Shown: piece after piece, positions 1-10,422 of the stretch | Layout of the letters: each line of letters opens with the position of its first letter | Numbering within the stretch: position 1 is the stretch's first letter | Source of the DNA: Aplectana chamaeleonis | Taxonomy: Eukaryota > Nematoda > Chromadorea > Rhabditida > Cosmocercidae | Reading direction: 5' to 3' | Length of the DNA: 64,000 nucleotides | NCBI GenBank assembly: GCA_029168955.1 | Contig: JAPDOI010001372.1 | Location: 1-64,000, forward strand | Made by a program: the position numbers and the translations under genes | The notes under the pieces: generated by a model | Seen by the model: the letters and a program-made list of their open reading frames with translations, nothing else | Databases searched by the model: none | Told to the model about the DNA's origin: nothing

Positions 1-919
1 CGGCATCTTTATGGGGCTAGCGGCATAGAAATAATTTGTTTCGGTCGATGCGGGCTATTCACAGCCACGGTAATACACAAAGACAGCTCAAATTGAGTCT
101 GTACTCTATGTCTTACTTCTACTGTAGATTATTTTGGATCATTCAGGTGCATTAACTCATTTCTCACTCTGACATGGAATGCAATAATTATGCGGAAGAA
201 ACATAAGGTGAACCCAGGAGAAATAACCGCAGAGGGAAAACAGGATTTCACATAATTATGGAGCCGTTGAACTATTTGAAGTCAAGAGTAAGCCTTCTTT
301 CTCGAAAAATATTGACAAAGTTTGGTATGCAGCCTGGAAAGGCGCTCTTGTTTCGAAAAAAAGTGTCATAAACAGTTTCTGACGTGGCCAAGCGCGCAGC
401 TCCTGGATACTGATTGACCGCATTTTCTTCTTGTTTACTTTCCCATATTTTTAGTCAGAAGCTCATGCAGTTAAGGGAACGTCTTAAAACTGGTAACGGT
501 ATGCCTTTTGCCTTATCCTTTCTGGAAGTTCTCCGGAGGTAAGATGGGAACGAGAAGGGAGGGAGAGAGATGGTAGGTGTCCGTGGGGAAGTGGGCTACG
601 GGCGGAGTATCGCCTGTCCTAGAATGCGACTTTTCCTGAGTTTTGGTGTTACATGGGAAAATAATTTTTATGACATAGGTTGCTTTGTGATAATCCTAAC
701 CTGCGCGATTCAGCAACGCGAAGAAGAGGGAGGGACACAGAAACGGGCAGTGTTGTGGTAGAAGCTCAAGCGCGCAGCATCAAAAACCGCAGGACGGATT
801 TATTTTAGTGCTTTACAGATTCACACTATGAAAAAAGGTGTCCGGAGATTCTTGTGTCCAGCAAGAGTCGAAGGTATTACTGTTTCGCAACAGGTGTTGG
901 AATGGGAGTAGTTGGTGTT
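1..919. other. No gene recognised
   Basis: I see no conserved protein, RNA gene or clear repeat pair here. Open frames are short (about 60 codons) and lack splice or family support. Base composition is mixed, with purine-rich tracts near 545-580. Confidence 0.5.
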
Positions 920-1111
920 GTTATCGTTTCTAGCGAAAATCCGGTCCACTTCTTTGGCGGACGATCTGCTGCGGCAACTCAGAACACGATGATCGTCGTT
1001 CTGAAAAAGGTGCTATTCGTGCCCGGGGGCCCATCACGTGATTATCATAGTGTTGCGTGATACAACACCCGTTGTCCGCGAATGCGGACCGGAATTTCGC
1101 TTTTGATAACG
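920..1111. repeat. MITE-like inverted-repeat element, about 190 bp
   Basis: The ends are inverted copies: the left end reads GCGAAAATCCGGTCC near 934 and the right end reads GGACCGGAATTTCGC near 1086, both bordered by a GTTATC/GATAAC pair. The core of the arms (TCCGGTCCG) resembles the arms of the CTGTGCTTCT family at 5941 and elsewhere. There is no coding capacity. It is probably a non-autonomous DNA transposon. Confidence 0.6.
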
Positions 1112-1452
1112 ACAGTATGTTACTTCGACAATCTCCATTTCTATTCTTCTTCATGAATGACAAAGTTGCTTCCTATTGCAAATATTGATGCTTCAAGGGA
1201 ATACATAAATTTTTTTTAACATGCATTTCTCATTCCAGGTGGACTCAGAGACTGCTAATATGACTTTCAACGGAGATGATAGTTCACGTGTAATCCAGTG
1301 ATATATTTTTTGTTTCCTCATTGTATTATTGTGCATTTGGATAAAATAATCAGGAATTTGATTAAAAGACATGTGCAAGGGAACTGACTTCCAGGGATTC
1401 CCTCCTTCAGTGCTGGAAAGTGTTCATTTGGTTCAATCTGTTTCCAATTCAC

Positions 1453-1690
1453 CTATCCTTTGTAAAGTCGTAATTCCTCACGACTTCATGGCGCGAAGCG
1501 GATGTTGCCCTCCGCTCCATTACGCGCTTCTCTCGCCGTCTCATAACGGAGCTGAGGTTAGAGATACAGCGAGAGAGCGCTTATGACGGGACGGGGAGCA
1601 GTGCATCGCGCACGCCGCTCGCGCCATGAGTCGTGAGAATTAGCGCGTAGAAATCCATGGAATTTCGCGGTCCTACAGCCTGTACATATC
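1453..1690. repeat. MITE, TACAGGC-end family, copy 1
   Basis: An inner hairpin is formed by TAATTCCTCACGACTTCATG near 1471 and its imperfect inverse ending near 1642. The outer ends match the elements at 5472-5625 and 56573-56731: an A/T-rich left end followed by GTCGTAATTC, and a right end AATTTCGC...TACAGCCTGTA. The interior carries the same GCGAGAGAG and CGCCGCTCGCGCC blocks. It is longer and more diverged than the other two copies. Confidence 0.55.
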
Positions 1691-2949
1691 TTTTGCGTCC
1701 CACGATTACGCGACGTCGGTGTGGGGTTCAGTCGGCACGGGATAGCACTGATCGCTTTGGTTCCTCTTGGTTCACCTTTCTTTGGCGAAATCTCGGGGGA
1801 TATATGTTCAGAAACACGTGCACACGGTCTGAGCTGACGCAAACTACACTATCAGGAGGGAAACAAACGACCAGTATGGTTCGTGCCGACTCTACCCGGC
1901 CTAGGGCCCAGCGAAATGAAGCGAATTCTATACATGGTTGAAGGAGGAAAGCCGGCCTATCGTTTGGCCAGGCCAACACACAGATTTCGACGTCGTGGAA
2001 ACTGTTTTCAGCAAAGATGCTTTGATTAAAGATATATCGTGTTCACTGGCAAAACCGTTCCTTAGTAACAGAATCGTCCCATTTTCTGTTTCATCTGAAT
2101 GGGCTATCTGGAACAGGAACCACAGAAACGGCGTTGCCGGTCCGCCAGCTGCGCTGGCCGGCGTGAGCAGCTGGCTTATACACATGTAGATAAATGTGCA
2201 CGTTTTTCTACACTACACTATGCTCAGTTATTGTATTAACCTACTTTCGAACGCACTCACAGTTGGTCCACGGGCCACTAGTAGGTATCAAAATTATTAT
2301 ACGTAGAATAATAAATTGTAAAAACACTGGCTTACGAAAAAGTGATCATTCCGAATGACGTCCTTTTAGATTCCAAAATGTACTAATAGTTCTAACCTCC
2401 TATTTATAGACATATAGATTGATTTCTTTTGCAGAACATCTTTTTTTTTCTTCGTGTGAGATCTTTGGGTAATTTTGAACAAATCGTTTTTTCTGGCACA
2501 GATGCATGAGCCATAGGGCAGGGTCACAAAACTATTATAATTCTGGATCCGTAATGGAGGTATCGTCCATTCAATAAATCGAGTCCAGCGAGAGGATGGC
2601 ACGCGATCATTTGCGGCAACCTGTTAAACAATGCGTACCCCAAACTCAGATTATCGCTGCATTCAATGCGTGTCGAATACCCAATGAACTCGAAGACAAG
2701 GCGATTTCGAGTACAGTCAGGGAATGTTCTGCTAACGGAGCACGTGCTCGTATTGTGTTTTAAATTACAGCACGTACCCCAACAAATAAGTCGTTCAGTG
2801 CGTGCATGATACACATTACACTCGAAGACTAAACAATTTTCCAAAAAAGGAAAGCATATGACGCATTCTTGATGAGGGAGTCAGATTCAGGTAGCGTCGC
2901 TGTTTCGATTACCCAACTTTGCGGTACTTGGCTCGCACAGCCGCTGGAT
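1691..2949. other. No gene; isolated satellite-like monomer near 1948-1978
   Basis: No gene is recognised. At about 1950-1975 the sequence GCCGGCCTATCGTTTGGCC, followed by AGGCCAAC, resembles a single monomer of the GC-rich satellite at 20.7-23.1 kb. A roughly 38-bp imperfect direct repeat lies at about 2661-2703 and 2796-2835, sharing a CTCGAAGAC tail. Otherwise I see nothing. Confidence 0.4.
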
Positions 2950-3237
2950 GCCTAAAGGGGTCTGCAGAGTTGCAGCGACCGGCGAGTGGTCGCCGAGCGT
3001 CAACCTTGACGCGGCGACAACAACGTTTTCGAACTTTATCGTCGCGCCGTCGGTTGCCGCTCGCTGGCACTGACGCAGGGTCGTCGCGGCATCAAAACAC
3101 TCGGTGGTGCTTCCTCGTCGCCCTTCGCGCTGCGTCGATCGCCCCCGTCGCCGAATGTGATCGATATTGCATCACCCAACGTTGTCCGTCGCTGCGTGCA
3201 ACGCCGCGACTAGAACTCTGCAGGCCTCCTGAGGGGA
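2950..3237. repeat. MITE, GGGGTCTGCAGAGTT family, copy 1 (about 288 bp)
   Basis: The left terminus GGGGTCTGCAGAGTTGCAG is mirrored at the right terminus by AGAACTCTGCAGGCCTCCTG. The interior is rich in GCGGCGAC and CGTCGC words that fold back on each other. A second copy at 38403-38637 has the same ends and order. Open frames across it are by-products of the GC-rich arms. Confidence 0.75.
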
Positions 3238-3522
3238 TTTTCAGAGTTTCACCGCGGCGCGGCGCGATTTCATGATTTATATGCGAATCGAAGAGCGGCG
3301 TGTTATCGATCCATGCCCACAGAAAACATCTGATCGCGCTGCGCTGCGACGGAACTCTAAGATAGGCCTAATACAACCGCTGTATGCATCAGATGGTGCT
3401 CGGCGAGATGACCGCGTCTCGTGTCGGTGTGCTGCTACAGTAGCGCTGGACTACCTTACGACCTTTTTTTTGATACTTTTGTTAACAATCGCATTTAAAT
3501 AATAATTTCGTAAATCTAAGGC

Positions 3523-3690
3523 CTGTAGACCGAGTACAAGAAATGGGAGGAGCTTCGGACGAGTGTGTCTGGCTAGGCTCTTCGCGCGCGGTGCTACGGA
3601 AACGACGCAGTCGCAGTCGCTTTCGGCTGCGCACGTCACGATTGGTCAGCCAAGCTCGTTCGAAGCGTCTACCTTTCCGTGTACTCATTG
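3523..3690. repeat. Foldback MITE, GAGTACA(C)GAAA family
   Basis: The left arm reads ACCGAGTACAAGAAATGGGA, then GGAGCTTCGG. The right arm, read inverted, begins GAGTACACGGAAAGG and continues through CGCTTCGAACGAGC. Relatives are at 5714-5873 and 42598-42735. The arms abut the dispersed repeat that follows, and the same junction recurs at 30.09 kb and 42.6 kb. Confidence 0.6.
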
Positions 3691-4823
3691 AATAAGTGGG
3701 AATACTGGATACAAATATTTTAAATCATATTTCTGCAAGTTTTCCTGAAGCCCCGTATACAGTTTTCGACATTCTACGCAGAGGTCCCCGAGGCTTCGTC
3801 TTTATCCCACGTTGTTGAGTGCAATGTTTCAGGGCATCGCTCATATTTCACCATGTTCTACCCATTCATACCCAATACCTTGTCATTTTTTTCATGTTAT
3901 TCAACCAATGTATTCATTCTGACACCCAGGATCTTCTCCACTCACCTTTTGAAACCTTTCATACGTCGGACAACGCCTCTCATTTGAGAACTCGTTAGTT
4001 TTGCAGGACGACCTTACCAACCCTTCTTAAACCCTCTATAGGTCGGAAGTAACCCAGCACCCTTCTTTTGAAACTCTACGTATCCTTCAAGACGTCTTTT
4101 GAAGCCGGTGGCGTCCAACAACAACGTCGCTCAATTCTGAAGACCAGCTTCTCCATCCTTTGAACTTGTTAAACATGTCGGATGACGTGGCGATAGATGA
4201 CGTGCGATTCTCCACATCCGAAGTCTCATTCCATCTTCATTGACGGCCGTGGCCGGTCTTGTGTATTCCCCTCCAACTGTTTCTTTCATCTCACACCATC
4301 TCCTATGACAGTTATAACTTTTGCTTCAAGTGCATACCAATCGTTTCCTTGCAACAAGGTCAGGCAAACCGTTGTCCCCAACCTCAAAGAAGCTACGCCC
4401 CTCTTCCTTGGTGACCGAATTTTTGAGAAAATATTGAAAATTTTCACATACCCTCTCCTCTAGATGGAGTTTTTTTTTTGACTATTTCGACGCTAACATT
4501 TTTAAGAAACGACTTTTTTGTAATGTTCGCAATATTTTTTTGTAGAGGCCAACGCTTTCCTTACACGAATGGACCTTGGGGAGCGATTTTCATCTTTTTG
4601 TTTTTTTTCAAAAATTTCAATGCCCCCGAAAACAGTTTTTTTTCAAAGTTCACGTCCTTCTCGCTGTCCCGCGAGACAGCATCCGCTTGACCGTGCCTTG
4701 CAAGGTACATATGTACCTCATTTTGCTGGACTCGCACACCGTCGAAACGGTTCACCTTGCCAGCACCATGGTAGTTCTCAAATACTCGCATTTCAATCGA
4801 AGTTTGAATAAGTTATTCGAATA
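3691..4823 (+). repeat. Dispersed repeat R1, copy 1
   Basis: This stretch recurs at about 16490-17060, 30090-30990 and 42740-43390, always in the same orientation. Shared landmarks in order are CATTCTACGCA(G/A)AGGTCCCCGAG, ACGTC(C)AACAACAACGTCGCTC, ACATGTCGGATGACGTGGCG, CTCATTCCATCTTC, and an A/T-rich end that includes GAAGCTACGCCCCTCTTCC. No reading frame is kept between copies. An inverted fragment of its 3' part lies near 29215-29305. It is a transposon relic of unknown class. Confidence 0.65.
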
Positions 4824-4977
4824 TGCTTAGTTCCTTGGCTTGTTCCCTCAAAAACATTTGAATCACCCCCGCGGCTGGCTGATAATTGCCAGCCAGCCGC
4901 AGGTGAGATTTAAACCACCGCGCCAGCCTCTGGTTTAAATGCTTTTCTTGAGGGAACAAGCCACGGGCCTAACTATA
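4824..4977. repeat. Hairpin MITE G, copy 1
   Basis: The inverted ends read CTTAGTTCCTTGGCTTGTTC and, at the right, GAACAAGCCACGGGCCTAAC. The interior holds a second palindrome of GGCTGGC/GCCAGCC words and the string GAGATTTAAACC. Copies 2 and 3 are at 5180-5335 and 17551-17712. Confidence 0.8.
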
Positions 4978-5179
4978 GTCGAATAGTCGATCATTCAAAA
5001 AACTCAAATATTCAAATTATATCGCTGTTTGATTACCGCAAGTCTCAAACACTCAATTGTTATTCACGTTCGACGAACGCAAGCGTTATATAATCGATTA
5101 TTCTATTTTCAACTATTTACTTGACTTCTCGTATTTTCGAAGAAAATTGAGATAGTATTGAAGTCAAATATTTAGTATT

Positions 5180-5335
5180 GTTAGGTACGTGGCCTGTGTC
5201 CTCAAGAAAGCGTTTAAATTCAAATGCGGCTGGCGCGACGGTTTAATTCTCAGAGATTGAGATTTAAACCGCCACGCCAGCCGTGGTTTGAATTTACACG
5301 TTTTTTCTTGAGGAAACAGGCAACGAACCTAACCA
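5180..5335. repeat. Hairpin MITE G, copy 2
   Basis: The ends TTAGGTACGTGGCCTGTGTC and AACAGGCAACGAACCTAACC are inverted copies. Internal arms pair GCGGCTGGCGCGACGG with its imperfect inverse. The central AGAGATTGAGATTTAAACC is shared with copies 1 and 3. Only about 200 bp separate it from copy 1. Confidence 0.8.
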
Positions 5336-5471
5336 TAGATATGCTGGACCGCTCAAAAAATCAGCTAGGCTGTTAAAGACTGAATGTGTATAATCCGGTG
5401 AAAGAAAGCGGTGCCTCAGAAACAATTAACCCAACGACTTGGGATGTGTATGAGGCTTCGGGGATCATTGT

Positions 5472-5625
5472 GTACCCTCTATAAAACGTCGTAATTCACA
5501 TCACTCGAGGCGCGAGCGGCGCGCGCGTCGCCTCAGCCTCCGCCTTCCCCCCGCTCTCTCACTATCTCTAGCCTCCACCAGCACGCGTAGGAACAATGCG
5601 AATTTCGCCGTTTTATAGCCTGTAG
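5472..5625. repeat. MITE, TACAGGC-end family, copy 2
   Basis: The termini GTACCCTCTATAAAACGTCG and CGCCGTTTTATAGCCTGTA form about 25-bp imperfect inverted repeats. The interior has GC-rich arms (GGCGCGAGCGGCGCGCGCG) and a CTCTCTCACTATCTCTA tract. The same element lies inverted at 56573-56731 inside unit D. Confidence 0.75.
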
Positions 5626-5713
5626 AATGTCGCGTACTGAGAGCGAGCTCCAGGTGAACGTGCAGAAATATGATTTCATATGTCTGTATCCGATTTTCCG
5701 ACTTGTTGACCGA

Positions 5714-5873
5714 GTACACGAAAAGGGAGGAGCTTTTAACGAGTTTTGCTGGACAACTGTGATGTGCGCGGCTGAAAGCCACTGCAATTACGTCGTTTCT
5801 GTAGCCTCACCCCAAGTGTTCGGACAGCCAAATCCCTTCGAAGCTCCTCCCCTTTCCTGTACTCGAACCACAG
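5714..5873. repeat. Foldback MITE, GAGTACA(C)GAAA family
   Basis: The left arm reads CCGAGTACACGAAAAGGGAG and the right arm, inverted, reads CGAGTACAGGAAAGGGGAGG. The flanking 5626-5713 matches the start of dispersed repeat R1 in reverse (GAAATATGATTTCATATG against the ATCATATTTCTGCA of R1), so this is an R1-associated fragment on the minus strand. Confidence 0.65.
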
Positions 5874-5940
5874 ACTTGAGATTTTTGAAACATCTAGTTG
5901 TTTGAAATTTTCAGAAAGACGTACATTGCGTTAAATTATA

Positions 5941-6220
5941 TACTGTGCTTCTCTGGACTAAATTCCGGTCCGCAATGGCATCTAGACACGCTTCGCGACC
6001 GCGCGCCTTTGAGTCGGAAGAGTTTCCAGCGCCGCAGCCGCCGAACTGTTGACTCTAGGTGGGTTTTGGAAATTCGAAACTTGACAAAATAAAGAAAACT
6101 ATAAAAAAGCCATTTCGAGCCGGCTTTGGCGCTAGAAACTCGACTGACTCGAGCGCGTGCGGCTGCAAAGCGTGTCGATACGCTTTCGCGGACCGGAATT
6201 TAGCCCAGAGAAGCACAGTA
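5941..6220. mobile_element. MITE C (CTGTGCTTCT ends), copy 1
   Basis: The ends are CTGTGCTTCTCTGGACTAAA and the inverse of it at TAGCCCAGAGAAGCACAG, each flanked by TA. The roughly 100-bp arms continue with CCGGTCCGCA, GACACGCTT and GCCGC blocks. Other copies are at 6416, 14369 (half), 47937 (split by an insertion), 49766 and 52658. Comparison of units A and B (see 49766-50048) shows an empty site and a TA duplication, so it is Tc1/mariner-like in target choice. Confidence 0.85.
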
Positions 6221-6415
6221 CTTCTTCCCTATATTTCGATGATATCGCCCCTTATCGGTGGGCTGGGCCTTTTCTGTTATCGTAAGCAAATTCAGTGCGT
6301 CAAAAAACCTAAGTATCCATATTTCCACAATTTCACCTTTGGAAGAACATTTTTACTCCACTTTTTTTTCGATTTTCTGCCGTTCCATAATATAATTCTA
6401 CTCAGTATGAGAACG

Positions 6416-6696
6416 TACTGTGCTTCTCTGGGTCAAATTCCGGTCCGCAATGGCGTCTCGACACGCTTTGCAGCCGCACGCGCTTGAGTCAGTTGGTTTC
6501 CAACGCCAAAGCCGACTCTGTGTGGCTTTTTCATACAATTTTCACTAATTTTTCTTAGTTTCCAGTTTCCAAAACCCACCTAGAGTCAGCAGATCGACGG
6601 CTGCGGAGCTGGAAGCTCTTCCGACTCGGGAGCGTGCGGCCGCAAAGCGTGTCGAGTCGCAATTGCGGACCGAAATTCGGCTCAGATAAGCACAGC
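6416..6696. mobile_element. MITE C, copy 2 (inverted relative to copy 1)
   Basis: It starts TACTGTGCTTCTCTGGGTC and ends GGCTCAGATAAGCACAG. The asymmetric centre (AAAACCCACCTAGAGTC) is in the opposite orientation to copy 1. It lies about 195 bp from copy 1, so the pair can fold into a larger hairpin. Confidence 0.85.
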
Positions 6697-6822
6697 AATT
6701 ATTGCACCATTGAAACGCTTTTACACAAATCAGCAGTCCACATGTGCTCCCCGAATCGTAGCTAGTTTGAAAAGTCGATTTGACAAGCTGTTCTTGGAGT
6801 CACAAAGGAATGAGTCAAACTC

Positions 6823-7384
6823 CCAGGTTGTCCAATAATTCTTGTCCGAAAATTTCACCATTTTTAATTTCTGTCAACTTTATTGAAAAACCAGTCTAAT
6901 CAACAATATAATCACCACAGTTATCCACAACAGTGGCTCACCGATTGGGCAGGTCGCCGATGCCCTTCGTCCAGAACTCCGGGGGCTGCGACTCGAAGAA
7001 GTCCGCGATGTCGGATTTGAGGTTGTCGTAGTTGGTGAATTGTCTTCCGGCCAAATGGTGCTTCAGCGGGGGGAACAAGTGGTAGTCGGAGGGGACGAGG
7101 GGCGGGGAATACGGCGGATGGGCAACCGTCTCCCAGCCGAGCGTCGCCAACTCCTGCTGGGTCTCCTTCGCCACGTAGGAGCGCGCGTTGTCGTGCAGCA
7201 GGTTGACCGAGGCCCGTCGGGGACGCTTTTCTCGGATGGCGGCGGCTAGTTTCTCGAGCTGATCGGTGTAGATGGAGGTGGTGACCGTCCTGCCTTTGCG
7301 GGAGCAGCTCGAAGTACAGCATGCCCTTGGTGTCCCACCAGCAGCAGAGCATGATCTTCGGACAAGAATTATTGGACAACCTGG
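6823..7384 (-). mobile_element. Internally deleted mariner element (562 bp)
   Basis: The terminal inverted repeats are CCAGGTTGTCCAATAATTC at the left and its exact inverse near 7365-7384. The right TIR runs straight into the codons of the first catalytic region, so the whole N-terminal DNA-binding half of the transposase is missing. A full mariner is about 1.3 kb, so roughly 0.7 kb has been lost. I could not define a clean TA duplication at both ends. The TIR differs from those of the mariners at 39.2 kb and 61.4 kb, so three mariner lineages are present. Confidence 0.85.
6935..7365 (-). pseudogene. Mariner transposase C-terminal remnant
   Basis: Read on the minus strand, it retains the catalytic core of a mariner DD34D transposase: CCWWDTKG carries the first aspartate, HDNAR(S) the second, and PPYSPP.VPSDYHLF the third. 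There are 34 residues between the second and third aspartates. It ends DLPNRW shortly before the left TIR, as mariners do. The N-terminal helix-turn-helix domains are absent, and a frameshift near 7295-7305 separates the first aspartate from the rest. Such a protein would cut and join transposon ends if whole; this copy cannot. Its GC content (around 65% in places) is well above that of its neighbours. Confidence 0.85.
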
Positions 7385-7555
7385 TAGCTCCCAATGTTGA
7401 GTATCGCTGTTTTTAGCATATCAAATGAGTAGAAATGCCTGTATATAGTTCGGGTATACATTATGCGTGATGATTGGTGACGGGTTCTTCGTATCGTTTC
7501 AACTGGGGCTACAGGCTAGCCAGACCAAAAATTTATTATTGGGGTGCTAAGACCA

Positions 7556-8242
7556 TACTCAGAAATTTGAGGGGAAGTTCCCGAGGACAATAGACCTGAT
7601 TTGGTCGTTATCACTCGGTCGAGGGGAGAGGAGCGAGACGTCCCCCCGGAGGGGGACGTCTCGCCCCTCTCCTCTCGAATTATACACAACGATAAGGCGT
7701 TCGAAATAGTCAACTCGGGGGGAGAACAAGGGAAGTTCGCTTAGCGGTTGTTCCCATGGCCTCCCCCCGAACATGATGAAAGCGAAAACAAAGCCGCAAC
7801 GTATACGGTGATGCAGACGGGCTAGTCGCGAGGTAGTCTTGCACTTCGCAAGTTGAGGGGATAGATCTGCCACTCAAGGACTACGTAAGGCATCTCTGCC
7901 TGGTTTTCAGAGGAGCTAATAAGCTTCTCTATATCCTTTAGTCAGAGGTGAATATTTTTGGAATGATCGCAGTTTTTTCAGGAACAGGAGACTGTCGAAA
8001 ATAGCGAGTTCTAACAAGCTGAATTTTGATCATTCATTGAACAATGGGAAGATCAGCAGTCGGAAGGTCGCGGGAAGACCTGCAGTCGGGAGAACAAGAG
8101 AACTCCTGCTGTGGGAACTTCCCTTATTACTCTGCTGTCGAGACGTCCCCTTCGCCTCCCCCCAATTCGAGGGAAGTTCTCCAGTTGTTTCGAGGGAAGT
8201 TCTGCTGTCGTTCTCGGGAACTTCCCCACGAATATCTGAGTA
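7556..8242. repeat. Foldback element with an internal 27-bp hairpin
   Basis: The outer arms pair TACTCAGAAATTTGAGGGGA (7556) with the inverse ending at about 8242 (GAACTTCCCC...ATCTGAGTA). Inside, 7620-7677 is a near-perfect hairpin with 27-bp arms (two mismatches) around CGGA, with GACGTCCCCC at its tip. Repeats of GGGAAGTTC on both strands fill 8080-8225. There is no coding support, although minus-strand frames of about 100 codons exist. Confidence 0.6.
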
Positions 8243-8904
8243 GTGGAAGGCATCTCCTACATTGTATCCTGTTGCGATCTGGGTGATTGCTGCCCGCTTC
8301 CTCCCTTTAGGAGACGGATGGTGATACTGCAACCTTTTTGACACTTGCTTGAACCCGCACGACAAGAAGCGAAATCCATCTGAAGCCTGTAGTCGCGAAA
8401 GATTGCCCTCCACGCCGCCCAACATCCGCCGTCAAAGTATGTAGGGTCGACATAGGGATTCGATTTTCTCCACAAGTCATACCGACCGAACCCCGTTTTA
8501 TCAGGTCGTCTAGATTGGCGCCCTTCTTATTAAAAGAAGATGATCTGGACACCTCAAACCAATTTCTAATTAGCATGTGCTGCTCTCATCTTCACCCGAA
8601 CCCCGAACCTCACCTTACTCAATTCAGCTACCATGTTTCTTCGCCCAGCTCGCCAAAGATGTAGCCGCCTTCCGAGCGCCTTCCAAGTTTGGGAATTTTT
8701 GTATCGCTTATCTAGCAATGCTACCGATACGTTTTGACGTCCTTAAGACAGCGAACTTGGACGTAAGCAGTCCAATTTTAACCTGGACCTGGCTAACGCT
8801 AGCCATTTTGTTGGACCTGAGCTTCCAAATTTGCCATTCATTTCTTCCAGAGAGCTTCTACGCTCGTACCCAGTCATCGCGTAAAAGTCCGTATTTTTAG
8901 AAGA
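8243..8904. other. No gene recognised
   Basis: A plus-strand frame of 107 codons at 8577-8900 and a minus-strand frame of 131 codons at 8030-8425 are open, but neither resembles a family I know or shows splice sites consistent with an exon. I see no repeat partner in the window. Confidence 0.4.
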
Positions 8905-9184
8905 CGAGAAACCAGCCAGCAACTGAAAATAGGGGAAACGACTATGACTACGTTCAAGGCTGTCATCTGTACTTCTCGCTTGGAAAGGGCTAATAGCAGT
9001 GTCTCTTGTTGGTTCTGCTAGCACTTATTTGTGGGCGCGGCAAGGAAATCTACTGCTTTACTCCCAGTCGTCTTACATGTATATGTAGCTGCTTTGGTAT
9101 TTACGTTTTCTTCAATTGAATTACGTTTTCAGGCTCGTCCTTCATTGGTTCCACTCTCCTAGAACAAAAAGTGAAGTCACCGCG

Positions 9185-9498
9185 ATGGTCCATCGCCCTG
9201 CCGTTCCTAAAAAATCAGCCACTGCCGTGGGGTCAGTTCAGGAGCAGAGATTTTGCTCATAGAGTCGAAGTGTTTTGTAAAATGTTTTGCTTGCAGTGTG
9301 GGCCGCGAAGCCACGCATGGTCTGTCTTGCGTGAAGATGAGGAGCCGTTCCACACCAGCCACTCGTCGACCATTCTCAGCGGAAAGCAATTCTGAAGTGC
9401 CATCATCGTCTCGCTCACTGCTCCTCGTCTCAAGTGAAAAGGCCCAACCGTTGGCAATGGACCCGACCACGCAGTCGGAGGCAGCAAGGTTGTATTAG
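9185..9498 (+). CDS. Candidate two-exon mini-gene in SD copy 1 (uncertain)
   Basis: An ATG at 9185 opens MVHRPAVPKKSATAVG. A possible donor (G|GTCAGT, intron from 9232) and acceptor (TTGCTTGCAG, ending 9296) would remove a 65-nt intron, a typical nematode size. The frame then continues VGREATHG..., through a serine-rich stretch, to a stop at 9498, giving about 82 residues. Copy 2 keeps both splice signals and the exact 65-nt intron at 33176-33240, but it has lost one base in exon 1 and is out of frame. The upstream AG at 9170-9171 could make this an internal exon instead. The antisense strand also carries an open frame conserved between copies (9207-9470), so strand and coding status are unresolved. 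No family recognised. Confidence 0.25.
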
Positions 9499-10412
9499 AA
9501 CTTTAGACAAATACCCTTAAGGGTAAGAAGGTGAACAAACAGACTTCCCAAAGGCAGGGCACTGCTAAAATCTGAAATTTGAGATTTTCTTGATCAAAAG
9601 CGGGGCCACAGCTAACTCCTGAAAACATACGACAATCGCTATGAAACGGTCTTCTTTCAGATATTTCATCCTTAGATATGCTCCTCTTCGATAAGCTATC
9701 GTCAATCCTTTTAGCCACCGTCTACAGTTTTCAGAATTACGAATTATAAGTGAAAACTAATCCGAAATCAAGGTTTCTTGCTCAAAAGTGTAGTAAATAA
9801 GGTTCAGCCAGTTCTAGGTTGGTGAATATGTACCAGATTCGTTCCGAAAGATAGAAGCACTGATCTGAAATTAGGTTCGCCCCTAAAGTCATTGTTTACA
9901 CCTGAAGATAGCTTCGCTGTCTCTGCAGCTCGCGCATCCGCATTGTGATAGTGTAGTGTGTGCCGCCGCACAGCGGTTTTGAAAGGGTACAGTTCGCTCT
10001 CGGCACAGCCAGGAACCGCTGAGCAACCGCACGCGCTTTACTGAAGCAGTGCGGATATGCGGAGCTTTGCGGAGAATCAAGCGCGCTCTTCCATCGCTAT
10101 TCCGTCGAAGAAATGTGGACCATGAAAACCCTGAGTCTCAGGAGGAACGTATCCTTTGGTATCGAAAAGTTTATCGGGAGTGTCTGTAAACGCGAACCCC
10201 ACCCTGCAGACATAAGCTTTGAGTCCTCTTGGGAATTACGTCGTGCTGGCATCATCAGACAACGATACGCATTCCAGTAGGCATTTTCCTGTATTTGATT
10301 GCCAGTGCAAGGATCTTGGCGTTTGAAATGAGCCGCCAAGCGACGGGTTCTGTGGGAGAGCGTTCAGGTCCCAGTCATAGTTGGTCGAAAAAATCGCCGT
10401 ACCCTGCCGTGG

Positions 10413-10422
10413 CCGACCGGTC
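10413..10422 (+). repeat. Target-site duplication of the LINE, left copy
   Basis: The ten bases CCGACCGGTC at 10413-10422 recur exactly at 13598-13607 on the other side of the LINE. They occur once at the matching place in SD copy 2 (34361-34370), which is the empty site. Confidence 0.9.

Noticed and set aside
2905..2932. Resemblance to a nematode spliced leader (GATTACCCAACTTTG)
   Set aside because: Several mismatches to the SL1 core, and no Sm-binding site or snRNA-like stem-loops downstream. Likely chance.
2919..3275. 118-codon arginine-rich frame
   Set aside because: It spans a MITE with a second copy at 38.4 kb, where the frame is not kept.
8577..8900. 107-codon frame considered as a gene
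   Set aside because: No recognisable motif, no splice signals and no second copy; length is within chance for this composition.
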